Source: Chlorocebus sabaeus
Lineage: Eukaryota > Chordata > Mammalia > Primates > Cercopithecidae
Direction of reading: 5' to 3'
DNA length: 64,000 nucleotides
NCBI RefSeq assembly: GCF_047675955.1
Contig: NC_132911.1
Coordinates: 21,164,565 to 21,228,564, forward strand
Shown here: positions 22,535-34,492 of the stretch, one piece after another
How positions within the stretch are numbered: the first letter of the stretch is position 1
Layout of the letters: each line of letters opens with the position of its first letter
The notes under the pieces: generated by a model
The model's database searches: none
Told to the model about the DNA's origin: nothing
Seen by the model: only the letters and a program-made list of their open reading frames with translations
Translations under genes and position numbers: made by a program

Positions 22535-22879
22535 CTGAGATGGGGGTGAGGGTAGATGCAGAGAAGTCAGGACCCACGTCCATCACTCCTGTCCCTGCTC
22601 CTCACCGTGACCATCCCCTTCCCTGGAATAGTCCAGAAGTCGGGACAGGGCATGGTACAGGCAGATTCCCTCCACTGAACCTCTTTTTCAGATACCTACA
22701 AAGGTCTCACAGCTACAGAATATAGCGAGAGAGAGGTTAAAACACAAAGAAGCCAGAATAGCAAGAAGTGTACATGATGGGGAACACAGAAGAAAAAACG
22801 AGAAAAAGAAGGGGGTGGGATGCAGGGGAGCCTAGGGGAGGAGGGGGCCACCTCCTCTGCATGGTGCCAGCGGCCACAC

Positions 22880-23960
22880 CTCCCGAAGCTCCTCATCCCC
22901 AGCTCCCTAGTCACAGGCTCTTCGGGGCCCTGTGCCTCCTCGGACGTTCCCAGGTCCCCACCCTGGCATGCCGGGGCCCCACATTCAGCCCTCTGCCTGC
23001 TCCACACCACAGGTTCTCCCTGGGTGGTCTCTGCTTCTCCCACACCATCCAGAGAGGTGCCCAGAAAATTCCCACCCCCACGTGCCACATGCACCTCAAG
23101 CTCGTTATGTCTAAGCCTGGGCTAGGTGTCTCCTCCCACCCTTGTCAACGCTCTTTTCCCTCTGACCCCTCATATTGCAGCCTTGAAGGTATCATCTCTT
23201 ATCTACCCAGGTTCCCCATGTCAGAATCCTGAGGGTCACCCATGGTGCCTCCCTGCACACCTGCTGGCAGCCCGCTGAGCCCACCTCCTAAAGATCCCTC
23301 CACCCCATTTCCCATCGTTGTTCCCCTCCCACTGCTCTGGTTCACAGCCACCATTTGTGCCCCTGTAAGCAGCTACGATGGCCTTCTGACGGGCCTCTCT
23401 GGGTCACGTCACCTGTCGGAATTGATTCGGTCTGACCCCCACTGCCTCACAACGCAAGCAGATTCGCTTTCTGGAATGCTGATCTGATCTCACACCCTAG
23501 GTGACATTCCTTCAAACACCCGCACCACCACTGTCACCCCTGCAGGACAAGAAGATCTAAATGCCTCAGGCCTACAAGGCCCTGCATGACAAGGATGCTG
23601 TCTACCTGTCCAGATCACTCTTGCCACTCTGGCCATCTTTAGTGCTATGTAGCAAGGCTCTATGATTGGCAGTTCCCTCCACCCGCCATGGTCTTCTGTG
23701 GAGCCCAGGACCTCTGCCCAGGGTGGACTGGCAGGCACCCCCTGCCTCTTCAACTGACCGATGCCCAGCTAAGCATCCACAGATACATTTTCCAAGAAGC
23801 CTTCAGGGCCTCCCTCTTCCTGGCTGACTTGGGCATCCCCACCCTGGGCTCCTCAAGAACCCTGTGCAGACCCCTCCTCTAGAGCAGCTCACTTGCACTG
23901 TGATCATGAGTGACCCCTCTCAGTCCACCTCCATCAGGCTATACCTCCTCAATGACTTGG
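22880..23960 (+). repeat. L2-derived sequence (diverged)
   Basis: Cytosine-rich coding-like remnants (CACTGCTCTGGTTCACAGCC, TACAAGGCCCTGCATGAC, CAAGAAGCCTTCAGGGCCTC) resemble the 3' part of L2 in the plus orientation. It lies in intron 6. Borders are approximate. Confidence 0.5.
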
Positions 23961-24531
23961 ATCCTTGAATCTCCAGTGCCACACAGAGGGAGGAACAGAA
24001 GGATGGAGAGATGGACAGAATAAATAAAGGAGGGAAGGAAATAGGGAAGAAACCTTCAGGTGGGCATGGGTGGCAATGGATGTTGAGCTGGAAAGATCAA
24101 AGGCAGACTGAGCTAGACTGGAGCTAAAGTCTCTCTAGCTTTTGGGTTAGGAGTTTGACGATGTGAAAGGAAGTCGATTCCAGGGACAAACAAACTCATT
24201 AAAGGGAGATATGACAGACGCCAGCGAGCCTCCTAAGAGGGCTCAGTCTCCAAAGGAACCTGGCTGAAGCTGTCCCAGTAACAGACCAGACCAAATAACA
24301 GGCTTGACATAGGCTCAAGGCCTCTGGTGGTAAACTGAGGCTGGTCTACTGACAGTTCTGGTGTGAATCTCCAAGAGCTCAAAAACCAAGGTCCCCATGG
24401 GCAACACCCATGGCGGAGAAGCCTCATATATATCACCAGCCATCCCCACGGAAGGAGATGGGAATGGCCAGGACAGACTCCAGGAGGGGTGGGAGGGGCT
24501 TCTGGGGTTGGGGAGAATATCCAGAACTTAC

Positions 24532-24672
24532 GGAGGCACGGGTTCTCAGTGAAGTCCCGGAGGAACTTCTCACACTCCTCCTCCATGTTCCCGCTACCAC
24601 GACAGCTGCACCAGGGGGACACCACGATGCCAGTGGGGCTGGAGTCCACATAGTTGGGCGTCATGTCAAACC
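24532..24672 (-). CDS. GFRA2: GFRA2 coding exon, residues ~302-349 (domain 3)
   Basis: This 141-nt exon encodes FDMTPNYVDSSPTGIVV, SPWCSCRGSGNMEEEC and EKFLRDFTENPCL plus split codons at both ends. It continues domain 3 and contains four cysteines (about residues 323, 325, 335 and 347), including the CxC pair typical of GFR-alpha domains. The acceptor is CCGCCTAG|GGTTTGAC and the donor is TGCCTCC|GTAAGT, a near-perfect donor. The exon is phase 1 on both sides, so skipping it would keep the frame while deleting 47 residues of domain 3. A plus-strand stretch inside it resembles a CTCF core (24608-24620), weakly. Confidence 0.96.
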
Positions 24673-25009
24673 CTAGGCGGGGAGAAAGGTGGGGGAGAAG
24701 AGAGAGGTACAGTGGGGACTTCCCCTTGGGCCCATAGACCGACCCCAGGCACAGCAGGGCAGAGTCCTGGTACCCATCCTCTCACCTGGCCCCCAAATAC
24801 ACATCCATCCCAATCACACTCCTAACTCTGAGCATGACTATCCCAGGGACCATGGGGTCAGCAGCAGCAGAGGGTCCAGCAGCATAGAGGACACTGGGCT
24901 CTTCGCCACCAGGAAGGCAGAGAAAATGCCCTGGAGCCCCTCCCAGAGTGTGGGCCCGTGCTTTCTCCTTCACCAACAAGCAGCCAGTGTTCTAGAATCA
25001 GGGTGAATG

Positions 25010-25215
25010 AGGCTCACGTCCTGGGATCGGACCCCAGTGCCGACATTTATCAGCGAGGTAAGCCTGTGCAAGTGACTCAACTTCTCTACAGCCTCAGTTT
25101 CCTCATCTATAAAACGGAGATATCACCAACCCCCTAGCAAGAGCTGTTGGGAGAATTCAGTAAGACAGGCCATGTAAACTGCTCAGTGCAGAGCCTGGAA
25201 TGTCAGAACCATGCT
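25010..25215 (+). repeat. MIR element
   Basis: GTGCAAGTGACTCAACTTCT, GCCTCAGTTTCCTCATCTAT and GCTCAGTGCAGAGCCTGGAA form a good forward MIR in intron 5. Confidence 0.85.
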
Positions 25216-25238
25216 ACAAATGTTACCTTTCCTCCCCC

Positions 25239-25531
25239 TTTTTTTTGAGACGGAGTCTCGCTCTGTCACCCAGGCTGGAGTGCAGTGGCACGATCTCTGC
25301 TCACTGCAAGCTCTGTCGCCTCCCGGGTCGACGCCATTCTCCTGCCTCAGCCTCCTGAGTAGCTGGGACTACAGGTGCCCGCCACCACGCCCGGCTAATT
25401 TTTTTGTATTTTTAGTAGAGACGGAGTTTCATCGTGTTCATCAGGATGGTCTCGATCTCCTGACCTCGTGATCCGCCCGTCATGGCCTTCCAAAGTGCTG
25501 GGATTACAGGCGTGAGCCACCGCGCGTGGCC
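25239..25531 (-). mobile_element. AluY-type element
   Basis: Reverse, young-looking Alu (GGCTAATTTTTTTGTATTTT, GATCTCCTGACCTCGTGATC) in intron 5. ACCTTT on both sides suggests the target-site duplication. Confidence 0.95.
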
Positions 25532-25787
25532 ACCTTTGCTTCTTATTTCAAAAGCTTAGAAGGCTCCTGGGGCCCTCCTCCCCACATGATAAAGAGCTGG
25601 GTCCTCCTCCTTGCTGCAGAACTGCCTTTCCGCTGGTTTCCCCTCACAGCTCTCTCTGAATCTGCTGCAGAGAAGGCCAGGCTCAGGCTGTCTCCCCTGG
25701 CTGGCCCAGAGCCGGGCTGCGGCCCCTGCCCTGCTGAGATGGGGACAGCAAGGACCCACAGAACCCAGGTGTGCAGGAACAGCTTAC

Positions 25788-25897
25788 CAATCATGCCAGC
25801 ATAGGAGCCCAGACACGCCTGGTAATTGTCCGCAGGGCAGCTGGTGACCGTCTGGTAGGAGGCTCGACAATTGGCATGGAAGTCGGCCAGCCGGGAC
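25788..25897 (-). CDS. GFRA2: GFRA2 coding exon, residues ~265-302 (start of domain 3)
   Basis: This 110-nt exon encodes SRLADFHANC, RASYQTVTSC and PADNYQACLGSYAGMI plus two split codons. It belongs to the cysteine-rich domain 3 of the GFR-alpha fold, which together with domain 2 forms the ligand and RET interaction platform. Three cysteines are visible, at about residues 275, 285 and 293. The acceptor is CCACCAG|GTCCCGG, where the first base completes an arginine codon from the exon outside the window. The donor is ATGATTG|GTAAGC, leaving one base for the next exon. The 110-nt length is the same as I recall for the matching GFRA1 exon. I see no change from the human peptide I remember. Confidence 0.95.
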
Positions 25898-27639
25898 CTG
25901 GTGGCGGGGAGAAGACGAAATGGAGAAAAGCGGTTCAGTCTGGCTGCCTTCTGTCTCCTCTGTCCTGCCAGTGGCATCTCCTCCCTGCAGCTTCCCAGGG
26001 TGGAAGAAGCCAGGAAGAGGGAGGGGAGGAAAGTCGGGGGAACCAAGTCTTTGTGGGGGCTCAAGCTGTGAGCTCCTTGAGGACAGAGATTTCCCGGAGA
26101 GACAGGCACATAGTGCGGCTTAAGAAAAACTGAATGATTGGCTGATGCAAAGGACCCCACAAGGCACAGAAACAGCCTGCTCTAAATGGCTCTTTTAGGC
26201 AAAGGAACACAGGGAGGAGCTGGGTGGGTTTGCAGAGAATGCCTGGACCCTAGGCAGGAAAGCTGGGTCCACCTTCCGTGGGGCTGCAGTCCTGGATGAG
26301 CCTGCCCAAGTGCTTCAACCCAGCACTGCAAAATCCCACCTGCAAAATGGGTGAATAGTCCCTTCCCTAGATGCTTCATAGGACCCGTCTGAGGGTCAAG
26401 GAAGCCACTGGCCAGGGAGACGAAAGAGTCTCCCTGGGTGAGACATGCCACGGGCATCCTCCATTGGTCTGTTCTGCGGTAAGCCAGAGCAAAGGCTCCT
26501 CTGCCACCCCTCCACCCCTACCCCAGTTCCCTATCCCACTCCCACCAGGCAGAAGTGGCCTTCCCTTCCCCTGGTGACCATAACACGCCATCACCCATTC
26601 CCCTCTGTCAGCATCGATGACACTGCATGAAAACTCCTTGTACATAGCTCTATGCTCCCCATTGGGCCATGAGCCACTTGAAGTCAGACAGTGTCTGAGC
26701 TGGGTCTGTCCCCAGACCTCAGCTCCAGACCTAGACATGGAAGGTTCCACGGAGCACAGGGCATCCAAGTCTAGTATAAATGACGATCTCCATTCCTTTC
26801 TCTTCCCTCCTGCCCTGGGCCCTGGCCAGGAATGTTACCATCAGCCTGGGCTTGGAGAGGATGCTCCCCTCTCTGCCATGTCAAGTGACAATCATCACCT
26901 TCTACAGGTGAGTGTCCTTTGCCACACACACAGACACAGCCCTTATGTATCACATCAACTATGTCTCACAGCAGCTCCAAGCAGCTAGTAATAAGGTCTG
27001 TTCACGAATATTTCCCAATGATGGGCACACAGCAGGACTTCAGCCACCGTGCACTCCATGAGAATTCTATGGTGACTCGACAAGCTAGCTGCAGGATGGA
27101 CCAGAACCCAGGTCACCCAAATCCCTTGCCCACACCCTTTGCACATATGGAACCTCATGAAGCCATCTCCAAGTTCACCCCAGGTTCAGCTCCCCTGGTT
27201 CTCCACTGGAACCCTGTCCCATTTGAGAAAGGAACAGGTAGAGGACAGAGAGAGACAGGAGGCTGAGAGGGACTGAGCCAGCCTGAGCCAGGAAAGAGAA
27301 TGCAGGCTTTCCACGAGAAGGTGCTGGTGCCTGCTGAGGGGGCCCCCATCATGCAGGCACGGCCTGAGTGTGTCCCACCACTGGACAAATTCATTTCTCT
27401 AGAGGCCCCCGTGATCCTGAGGAATGAGTCTGAGAGAAGAAGGAAACCCTCCTGGGATGTGTCCCAGACCCCTGCAGGCTGAGAGAAGGCCATGGGCACC
27501 AAACCAAGAGTCGGCTCAGCTCTGCCCTAATTCACTGGGTGGCTGTGCCCGAGTTCCCTGCTTCTCAGGGACTCCAGTTTCTTATGTATCAAATGAATAA
27601 AAAGTACTCTAATTAGCACTTTAAATGGCACTTAAACAG
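25898..27639. other. Start of the long GFRA2 intron, unique sequence
   Basis: No exon-like or repeat-family signal could be assigned with confidence. Confidence 0.4.
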
Positions 27640-27778
27640 TTTGGGATGATTCAAAAGTTCTGGAGATGGATGGCAGGGAAGGTTCCAGAACCATGTGAAT
27701 ACACTTAACACCACTGACTTGTACACTTACATGCTACATCTTCTGTTATGTGTATTTTACCACAATGATGGTTTAAAA
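27640..27778 (+). repeat. L1M-type 3' end fragment
   Basis: GTTCTGGAGATGGATGGCAG, AACACCACTGACTTGTACAC and TTATGTGTATTTTACCACAA match the terminal region common to ancient mammalian L1 elements. Confidence 0.65.
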
Positions 27779-27779
27779 G

Positions 27780-27950
27780 GTACTTTCATATCCATCTTTT
27801 ACTATTTAACCCTCACAAATGCTCCGTGAGATCTGACAAGCAGTTATTATTATCCCATTTTAGAGATGAAGCCGCTGAGCCTCAGAGAAGCTAAGCAACT
27901 TTGCCCCCAAGATCAGAGTCACTGAATAGTGGAGCCAAGACTCAAGTCTA
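27780..27950 (-). repeat. MIR element
   Basis: ATTATTATCCCATTTTAGAG, GAGCCTCAGAGAAGCTAAGC and GGAGCCAAGACTCAAGTC, in reverse orientation. Confidence 0.85.
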
Positions 27951-28372
27951 GAGCTCCAACAAGGTGGGCGCCATTTCCCAGTGCTCCTGTGTGGGAGGAG
28001 GGTCTGGAGTCCTTGAAGGCCCTTCCAGAGCCATCATTCTGCACCTCAGGAAAGCAATGTCTTCCACAGGAAAAGAGGAGGAAATCGGCAGTTGTCTCTG
28101 CCTTCTCTTCTGCCCAGAAATGCACCCTCCACTTCCTCAAAACAAGCAGCAGCAGCATTTCCAAGCAATCCTTCACCCCTGCAGGCGGCAACTCCATCTC
28201 AAATGTCAAAACCCACACCCATCCCCCTCCGCAGTCAGCAAATGAGAGTGCTGTGAGAGGGGATGCGGGGGGGTGGGGGGGGGTCTCCATGTCCCAGACC
28301 TCCAGAGACCCAAGAGGTGGCTTGAGAGTAGACAGAGACGCTAACAGGTAGATGGGATTTAGAGACAAAATC

Positions 28373-28822
28373 TGTTGAGTTGAATTTGCCCCACCCCCCA
28401 AAAAAAGTTGCAGTTTTAATCCCCAGGCTCTATAAACATGACCTTATTTGGAAATAAGATCTTTGCAGATGTAATCAAGTTAAGATGAGGTCACAGTGGA
28501 TTAGGGTGGGCCCTAAATCCAACGACTGGTGTCCTCATCAGAAGGGAAGAGATAGACACATGGGAAGAATGCCATGAGACAGCAGAGGCAGAGATAGGAG
28601 CGATGAAGCCAGAAGCCAAGGAATGCCCAGCGCTGCAGCAGTGCCTGAAGCTAAGAGAAAGAGAAAGGCATGCAACAGACTCCCTTTCAGCCTTCAGAGA
28701 GAGCATGGCCCTGCTAACACCTTGGTTTCAGACTTCTGGCCTCCAGAAAAGCGAAAGAATAAACTTCTGTTGTAAGCCACCCAGCTTGTGGTACTTTGCT
28801 ACAGTGGCCCCAGGAAACAAAT
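28373..28822 (+). mobile_element. MLT1-type LTR (ERVL-MaLR)
   Basis: Near-complete ancient LTR: GACCTTATTTGGAAATAAGA, TCTTTGCAGATGTAATCAAG, GGGTGGGCCCTAAATCC and the end GTAAGCCACCCAGCTTGTGG, then CAGTGGCCCCAGGAAACAAA. MLT1C/D-like; subfamily uncertain. Confidence 0.85.
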
Positions 28823-31439
28823 GCAGCCCTTTCAAAGACTTGACTGTTGGCTTTGGCCAAATGTCTTCCTCCAGAAGAAGCTAAGCACATAGGATCAGGT
28901 CCCAGCACTGGAATGGGCTGCACGGGGGCAAGAAGATAAAGGCAGGACCTAGCTCCTTCAGGGTGTGGGACAAGCAGGCCACTCGATAATGAGCAAAGCC
29001 GCTGGTTCCCATCCTCTCCCCACCAAAGGGCATCCAAGCACCAGGTCTTAGCTCTAATGCAGGAGTCCATTCTAATGCCAGGCCGTCGCACATCAGGCTC
29101 ACCTCTCTCCTGCCCCACCAATAGTTCCTCCCCATGAAGCCCTTCCCACCTAGCTGTGTGGATTTCTTCCATTTCCATATTCTAGCTACACATACATAGC
29201 CTGGACCAGGCAACTGAAAGCTTCATTGCACGAGGAGTTCCTGACTTTGCCCTGCTGGGTTTACTCCAACTAGAACACACATTCCCAGAGTGGCAGACTC
29301 CGTTGATCTCCTCATCCATATCCTCCACAGCTGCACCTCTGGGCAGGGACGAGGTGTAGAGCGCCATGCATCCCTTCTCCAAACACACATCGAGCCCTGC
29401 CGTGTGGCTAACAGATAAAAGATGGGAATGGCAAGTGTGGATTCAACATCAGAAAGGAAACCCCAGATAAGGGGGCCGGGGTAGAGTGCCTGCGGGCCAG
29501 GGACTGGGGCAGTGGGAGGTCACGGCTTGCTTATCTCCCTGGGGGAGCACACTGCCCACCACAGCAGACGGGAGGGCCCACACACTCTCTGCAGGTATTG
29601 GGAGCCTCCCAGGCAACGCATTTCCCACCCAGCACACAGGGAGCCTTGTTTCCCTCCTGCAAGGCCAGTTCTCCCCTCCCTGACATTGGGAACCCTCAGG
29701 ACCTCAACTGGCCTCCTCAGCCATGCAGCTTCTCAAATGTCTCCAGCCCCACACGCTGGAGAAGGAACAGCAGCATGAATGGGGAGTACAAGGCTACTGC
29801 TGCTTTGCCCTTTGGGGAATCCCAAATATTTCCCTGATGGGCCACAAGGAGAGCAAGGCCATAGGGAGAGAGGCGGGAGTAGAGGAAGCCAGCCAGGAAA
29901 CAGAAGGTGAAAGCATCCAGACCAAGGTGGGGCTGGCCAGGGGGACTCCTCAGGGAAGAGGAGAGGAGCAGACCCAGCCACTGGGAGAGGAGGGGTTATC
30001 CCTCGCTCGCTGGCTGTGTGACCCTGGGCCGGCCTGTCATGTCTCTGGGGCTAAGTGTCCCCAGTGAACAAACAAGGAGAGTCACGCCTGCCAACCTCCC
30101 CACTTGGGCTGCAAAAGAGAGCTAAGGAGACAGTGCGTGAGGGCGCTCGGAATGGCAGGCACTCGATGGAGACAGGAGGCATCATCCTCATCTTCCTTCT
30201 CTGCCTAGCGCTGTGCCTGCCGCTGCAAGTGCACAGCAGGATCAGCTTTCCCTGGTGTCTGATACAGAAGGAAAAACAGACACACTTATCCTGCAAGGTG
30301 GATCTGGGTCCCACACAGGGCAAGTGACCGCATCAAGGAGACAGGGCTCCCTCTTGCTCTCCCATCCTACCGTGCCCCAGCCTACTGGAAACCAGGGCCT
30401 CCTGACCCCACTGTCCTTCTCCATGTCATGCTGGGGACACAGGAAGAGGAACACAGCCCTTAAAGCAGAGCAATGCACACAAGGCCCCTTGGCTAGGCCC
30501 CAGGTGACCACTGACAAGAGCACCTCCCCACTCCTCTGAGGTTATGACCCACCTCTTTGAAAGCAGGCCTGATTGCTGGTGCCAGGGCCTTGGAGAGCTA
30601 TTCATAGCAAAGGGAGGGGGAGAGCACAGGCCTGAGGCCGGCAGACAGCAAAAGGGACAGCAAAGTGAAGAGAAGCGGCTAAGCCTTCTGTTCCTCCATT
30701 GCTCCATCCTCAGCGTCCAGCAGCCTTGGCAAGAGAAAGTGACAAATGGAGCTATTTAGGAGGACACAGAGTCCAAGACCAAGGCTCCAGGAGGCCTCTG
30801 ATTGCTCAAATTTCTCTCTGCCCCTCCATGTGTGATCAAGTCCACAGTAGTGGGCTCCCTCTGCCAGCATTAGAGACCACGTAGTGTCAATTTCCTTCAA
30901 GCCCTGGACACTGTCCCACTCCAGCCATGACCCCTCGCCTCCGCACTGCTAGGCAAACTTCTCCAAGGCAAATGTTACCCTTTTCATAATACAAGGCATG
31001 CTGCTGGTGATCTCTGTGCCCTCTCCAGGCCAAACGTCACTCTCCTCCAACACCGGGAGGTCACTCCTGGACTCCAGTCTTACTGCTGAGAACAGACTTT
31101 TCCTGGATCAGCCCCATCACTTTGCAGATTCCTGCCTTTTAAATCCCTCATATGAGAGATGGCATAAAAGAAGGCATGAGAGAGAGAGAAAGAGAAAGAG
31201 GAACAGAGAGGAAAAAAACAGAGAGCCAGCAAGAGAACCAAAATGAAGAGGAGCCAAGTCCATCTCGGCTGAGACCAAGCCAAGTCTGCCAAGTGAGCTC
31301 AGGGCAGCAGGTGGATCTGTCCGGAAAACATAAACCCTCTCTGGACGTGTTTCCTTGGCAGCTGTAGCCTGTTCAGTTGCAGGAAAGCAGCAGCAGGAGA
31401 CAGGGAGAGAGACAGAGAGAAACAGAGAGACACCCAGTT
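28823..31439. other. Intron DNA, no recognised exon
   Basis: Purine-rich stretches occur at 31165-31225. I saw no splice-bordered conserved peptide on the minus strand. Confidence 0.4.
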
Positions 31440-31630
31440 GGATGAAAAGGTTGCCATATTAAACGAAAAACGTGTAGGTTCATTTGAATTTCAGACAATG
31501 AATTTTTTTTAGCATAAGTATGTCCCACATAATATCTGGGAAATACTTATACTAAACAGTTTTTCTTTTTTACCCAGAATATTTATTTAACTGGGCATCC
31601 AATATTTTTCTTTGTTGGATCTGGCAACAC
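31440..31630. repeat. Palindromic DNA-transposon-like fossil, interrupted by an Alu
   Basis: TTTAGCATAAGTATGTCCCA is followed by its imperfect reverse complement, TGGGAAATACTTATACTAAA. Outer words (TTCATTTGAATTTCAGAC, TTTAACTGGGCATCC, ATCTGGCAACACT) are known from a common mammalian palindromic repeat. The final ACT resumes after the Alu at 31917. Confidence 0.6.
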
Positions 31631-31916
31631 TTTTTTTTCTGTTTTGTTTTGTTGCCCACGCTGGAGTGCAGCAGCTCAATCTGGGCTCACTGCAGCCTCC
31701 ACCTCCCGGGTTCAAGTGATTCTCAGCACCCCCACCCCACCCACAATAGCTGGGATTACAGGTGTGCGCCACCATGCCCAGCTCATTTTTATATTTTTAG
31801 TAGAGATGGAGTTTCACCTTCTTGGCCAAGCTGGTCTCAAACTCCTGACCTCAAGTGATCCACCCACCTTGGCCTCCCAAAGTGCTGGGATTACAGGTGT
31901 GAGCCACCACACCCAC
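31631..31916 (-). mobile_element. Alu element with exact target-site duplication
   Basis: Reverse Alu. CTGGCAACAC is present at 31621-31630 and again at 31917-31926. Confidence 0.95.
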
Positions 31917-32044
31917 CTGGCAACACTACTTGATGAGTACATAAGCCCCCAGCAAAGGGGAAGACAGCAGGGCTGAGTGTGCAAAGATTGAACCACACAA
32001 GCAGAAGTCATCCAGATTCGCGGGGGTACAGGTGGACTTTCTAC

Positions 32045-32245
32045 AGGTCACTGGTTCTCAAAGTGTGGTCCACAGACCAACAACATCATATCAGCTGGGA
32101 ACTTCTTAGAAATATAGATTCTCTAGCTCCACCCCCGTCTCCCTGCCTGGCCCCGGACAAGCAATATCTGAAATTGTAGGAGCAGAGTCCAACAATCTGC
32201 ACCTTAACAAGCCCTCCCAGTAATTCTGAGGCAGGCTGAAGTTTG
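32045..32245 (+). mobile_element. MER5A-type hAT-Charlie element
   Basis: It begins CACTGGTTCTCAAAGTGTGG and ends CTGAAGTTTGAGAATGTGGC (inverted termini). Inside are AACAATCTGCACCTTAACAA and CCCAGTAATTCTGAGGC. Confidence 0.85.
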
Positions 32246-32701
32246 AGAATGTGGCCACCAGCACAGGTTTCAGAGCTGGGCTTGTGGGTACCTTTCAGAC
32301 CTCACCTCCTAGTCTCAGCTTTAAATATCCACACTTTATGGCCTAGCCATAAAAAAAAAAAAGCAGTGCTTTGAACCACAACTGGAGAAGGCTCACAGTT
32401 ACGTGGAAAAGAGTGCACGTTTGTATACAAACACACAAACACACACTCCTATCGCCACAGAAACACACAGTTACACCTGGATACATACTTCCCAGCACTA
32501 TGCTTCGGTCTTCACCAAGAGGAAGTATACAGGAAATTGTTATCAATGAAACCTCCCCCGGTCCAGGCTGTAAACACCTTCCCAAAAGCATACTTTCCCA
32601 AATTTGTCTGACGTAGAATAATACTGGGGAACCCTAAAACTTTCCAATGCTGATCAATACATACTGAAGTTCTGAAGTCTTTCTGAAGAAGTCTGAAGTT
32701 C

Positions 32702-32992
32702 TTTTTTTTTTTTTTTTTTCTTTTTGAGACTGGGTCTCACTCTGTCGCCAAGGCTGGGCAGTGGCACAATCTTGGCTCACTGCAACCTCTACCCCCCAGG
32801 TTCAAACAATTCCTGTGCCTCAGCCACCAGAGCAGCTGGAATTACAGGTATGTGCCACCATGCCTGGCTAATTTATTTTGTATTTTTAGTAAAGATGGGG
32901 TTTCGCCAGGTTGCCTAAGCTGCTCTCAAACTCCTGGCTTCAAGTGATCCACCCACCTCAGCCCCCAAAAGTTCTAGAATTCCAGGCCTGAA
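32702..32992 (-). mobile_element. 5'-truncated Alu
   Basis: Reverse Alu. Direct repeats TGAAGTTC at 32694-32701 and 32993-33000 mark the insertion. The last part is strongly diverged and lacks the usual GGCC start. Confidence 0.9.
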
Positions 32993-33089
32993 TGAAGTTC
33001 TCGTTTATCAGGTGATACCTGCTATGTTACTGCCGTGGAAACCAGGTTTGTCCTCGCTGCAGAAGTGGAAGAGGAGGGGGAAGAAAGGA

Positions 33090-33215
33090 AGTTGATGTTT
33101 ACTATGTGTCAGGTGCTATAATCTCATTTAATTTTCTGAAAAACCCCACGAAGTAGTATATTTCACAATAAGGACACAGAAGCTCAGAAAGGCTGGATCG
33201 CACAGTCACACACCC
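33090..33215 (-). repeat. MIR element
   Basis: TTACTATGTGTCAGGTGCTA, TCTCATTTAATTTTCTG and CAGAAGCTCAGAAAGGCTGG, in reverse orientation. Confidence 0.7.
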
Positions 33216-33747
33216 TGCAGCCAGCACACCACGGCCAGGTACGGCGGCCGACAGGAACAGGGGCAGACACCAGCACTGCCTGACACAAAGGAATGCGGCA
33301 CTTGAATATTTATTTCATGGACGGAGAAAAGGGTTTCCAAGAAGTGCAAATTACTCATGATAGGTTTCATAGACAATTTATGGAAATGCTGAGAAAATGG
33401 CCTTAATAGACCCAAGTGCCTCTGGAATGGCTTTCTAACGTCCCCTCTGGCAGTGCAGGCCTTCGTTAGTGGGTTCGATGTGATGTGACACTGAGAAAAG
33501 GGAAAATGAATGTCACCCACGTGGCTGCTTTCTGACCTCCAGGGCTCACTGTGGACAACCTGATCTTCCATCCTCTCCTGTGTCCTCCCACCACCTCTGG
33601 TTTCATGAAGTCAAGGACCAACTTGGCTTCCTTCCTTCCTGTTTATTCTTCAACTGTACAGTGGATACTTATTATTCTTTCTGCCCAGAACAGCAGCTCC
33701 CCTGGGGTGGGCTGGGGAAGAGGACTTCCTCCTTGGGCCAGGTAGTT

Positions 33748-34017
33748 TTGTTTTTTTGTGTGTGTTTTTTGTTTTCGAGATGAAGTCTCGCTCTGTCACC
33801 CAGGCTGAAGTGCAATGGCATGATCCAGGCTCACTGCAACCTCTGCTTCCCAGGTTCAAGCGATTCTTCTGCCTCAGCCTCCCGAGCAGTCAGGGCTACA
33901 GGCACGCACCAGCACACTTGGCTAATTTTTGTATTTTTGGTAGAGACGGGTTTTACCACATTGGCCAGGCTGGTCTCTAACTCGTGACCTCATGATCTGC
34001 CTGCCTCGGCCTCCCAA
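33748..34017 (-). mobile_element. 5'-truncated Alu
   Basis: Reverse Alu lacking about 35 bases of its 5' end. GGGCCAGGTAGTT (33735-33747) and GGGCCAGGTGGTT (34018-34030) are the target-site duplication, showing that the truncation happened at insertion. Confidence 0.95.
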
Positions 34018-34317
34018 GGGCCAGGTGGTTCTATTAAAGGCCATATGCCACCTCCTGGGCACAGGGGGAAACATGACCCGGGCTGGGAAGCCACAGCACC
34101 CCTTTCTCCTGGCCACACTGGCCTAGAGATAAGGAAATAACATCAGCTGGGCCCAATAAGGTCCTTGTCTGAAGTTTTCCTAATGGGACAAGCAAGGAAA
34201 AACATGCTTTTCTTTTTGGTTCTAAGATACCACAGATGTGAACCACAATTCTAGCCTCATAATCCTAGTAAGAATACACATGCAGCTAACTGGAGGGAGA
34301 AGCAGAAACAAGGTACA

Positions 34318-34362
34318 AGAAGAGCGAGAGAGAGAGAGAGAGAGAATGAGAGAGAGAGACTG
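34318..34362. repeat. (GA)n microsatellite
   Basis: GAGCGAGAGAGAGAGAGAGA followed by GAATGAGAGAGAGAGACTGA. Confidence 0.9.
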
Positions 34363-34492
34363 AGACCTACCTGTACTTGAGTCCTTGGGATTCTCCCCTG
34401 CCTTTTCTATATTTTATTATGCAAGCCAATTGATTCTGTTTTTATTTTTCTTAAGGTAGTTGGGTCTCTGTCACTTAGAACAGAAACACTCA

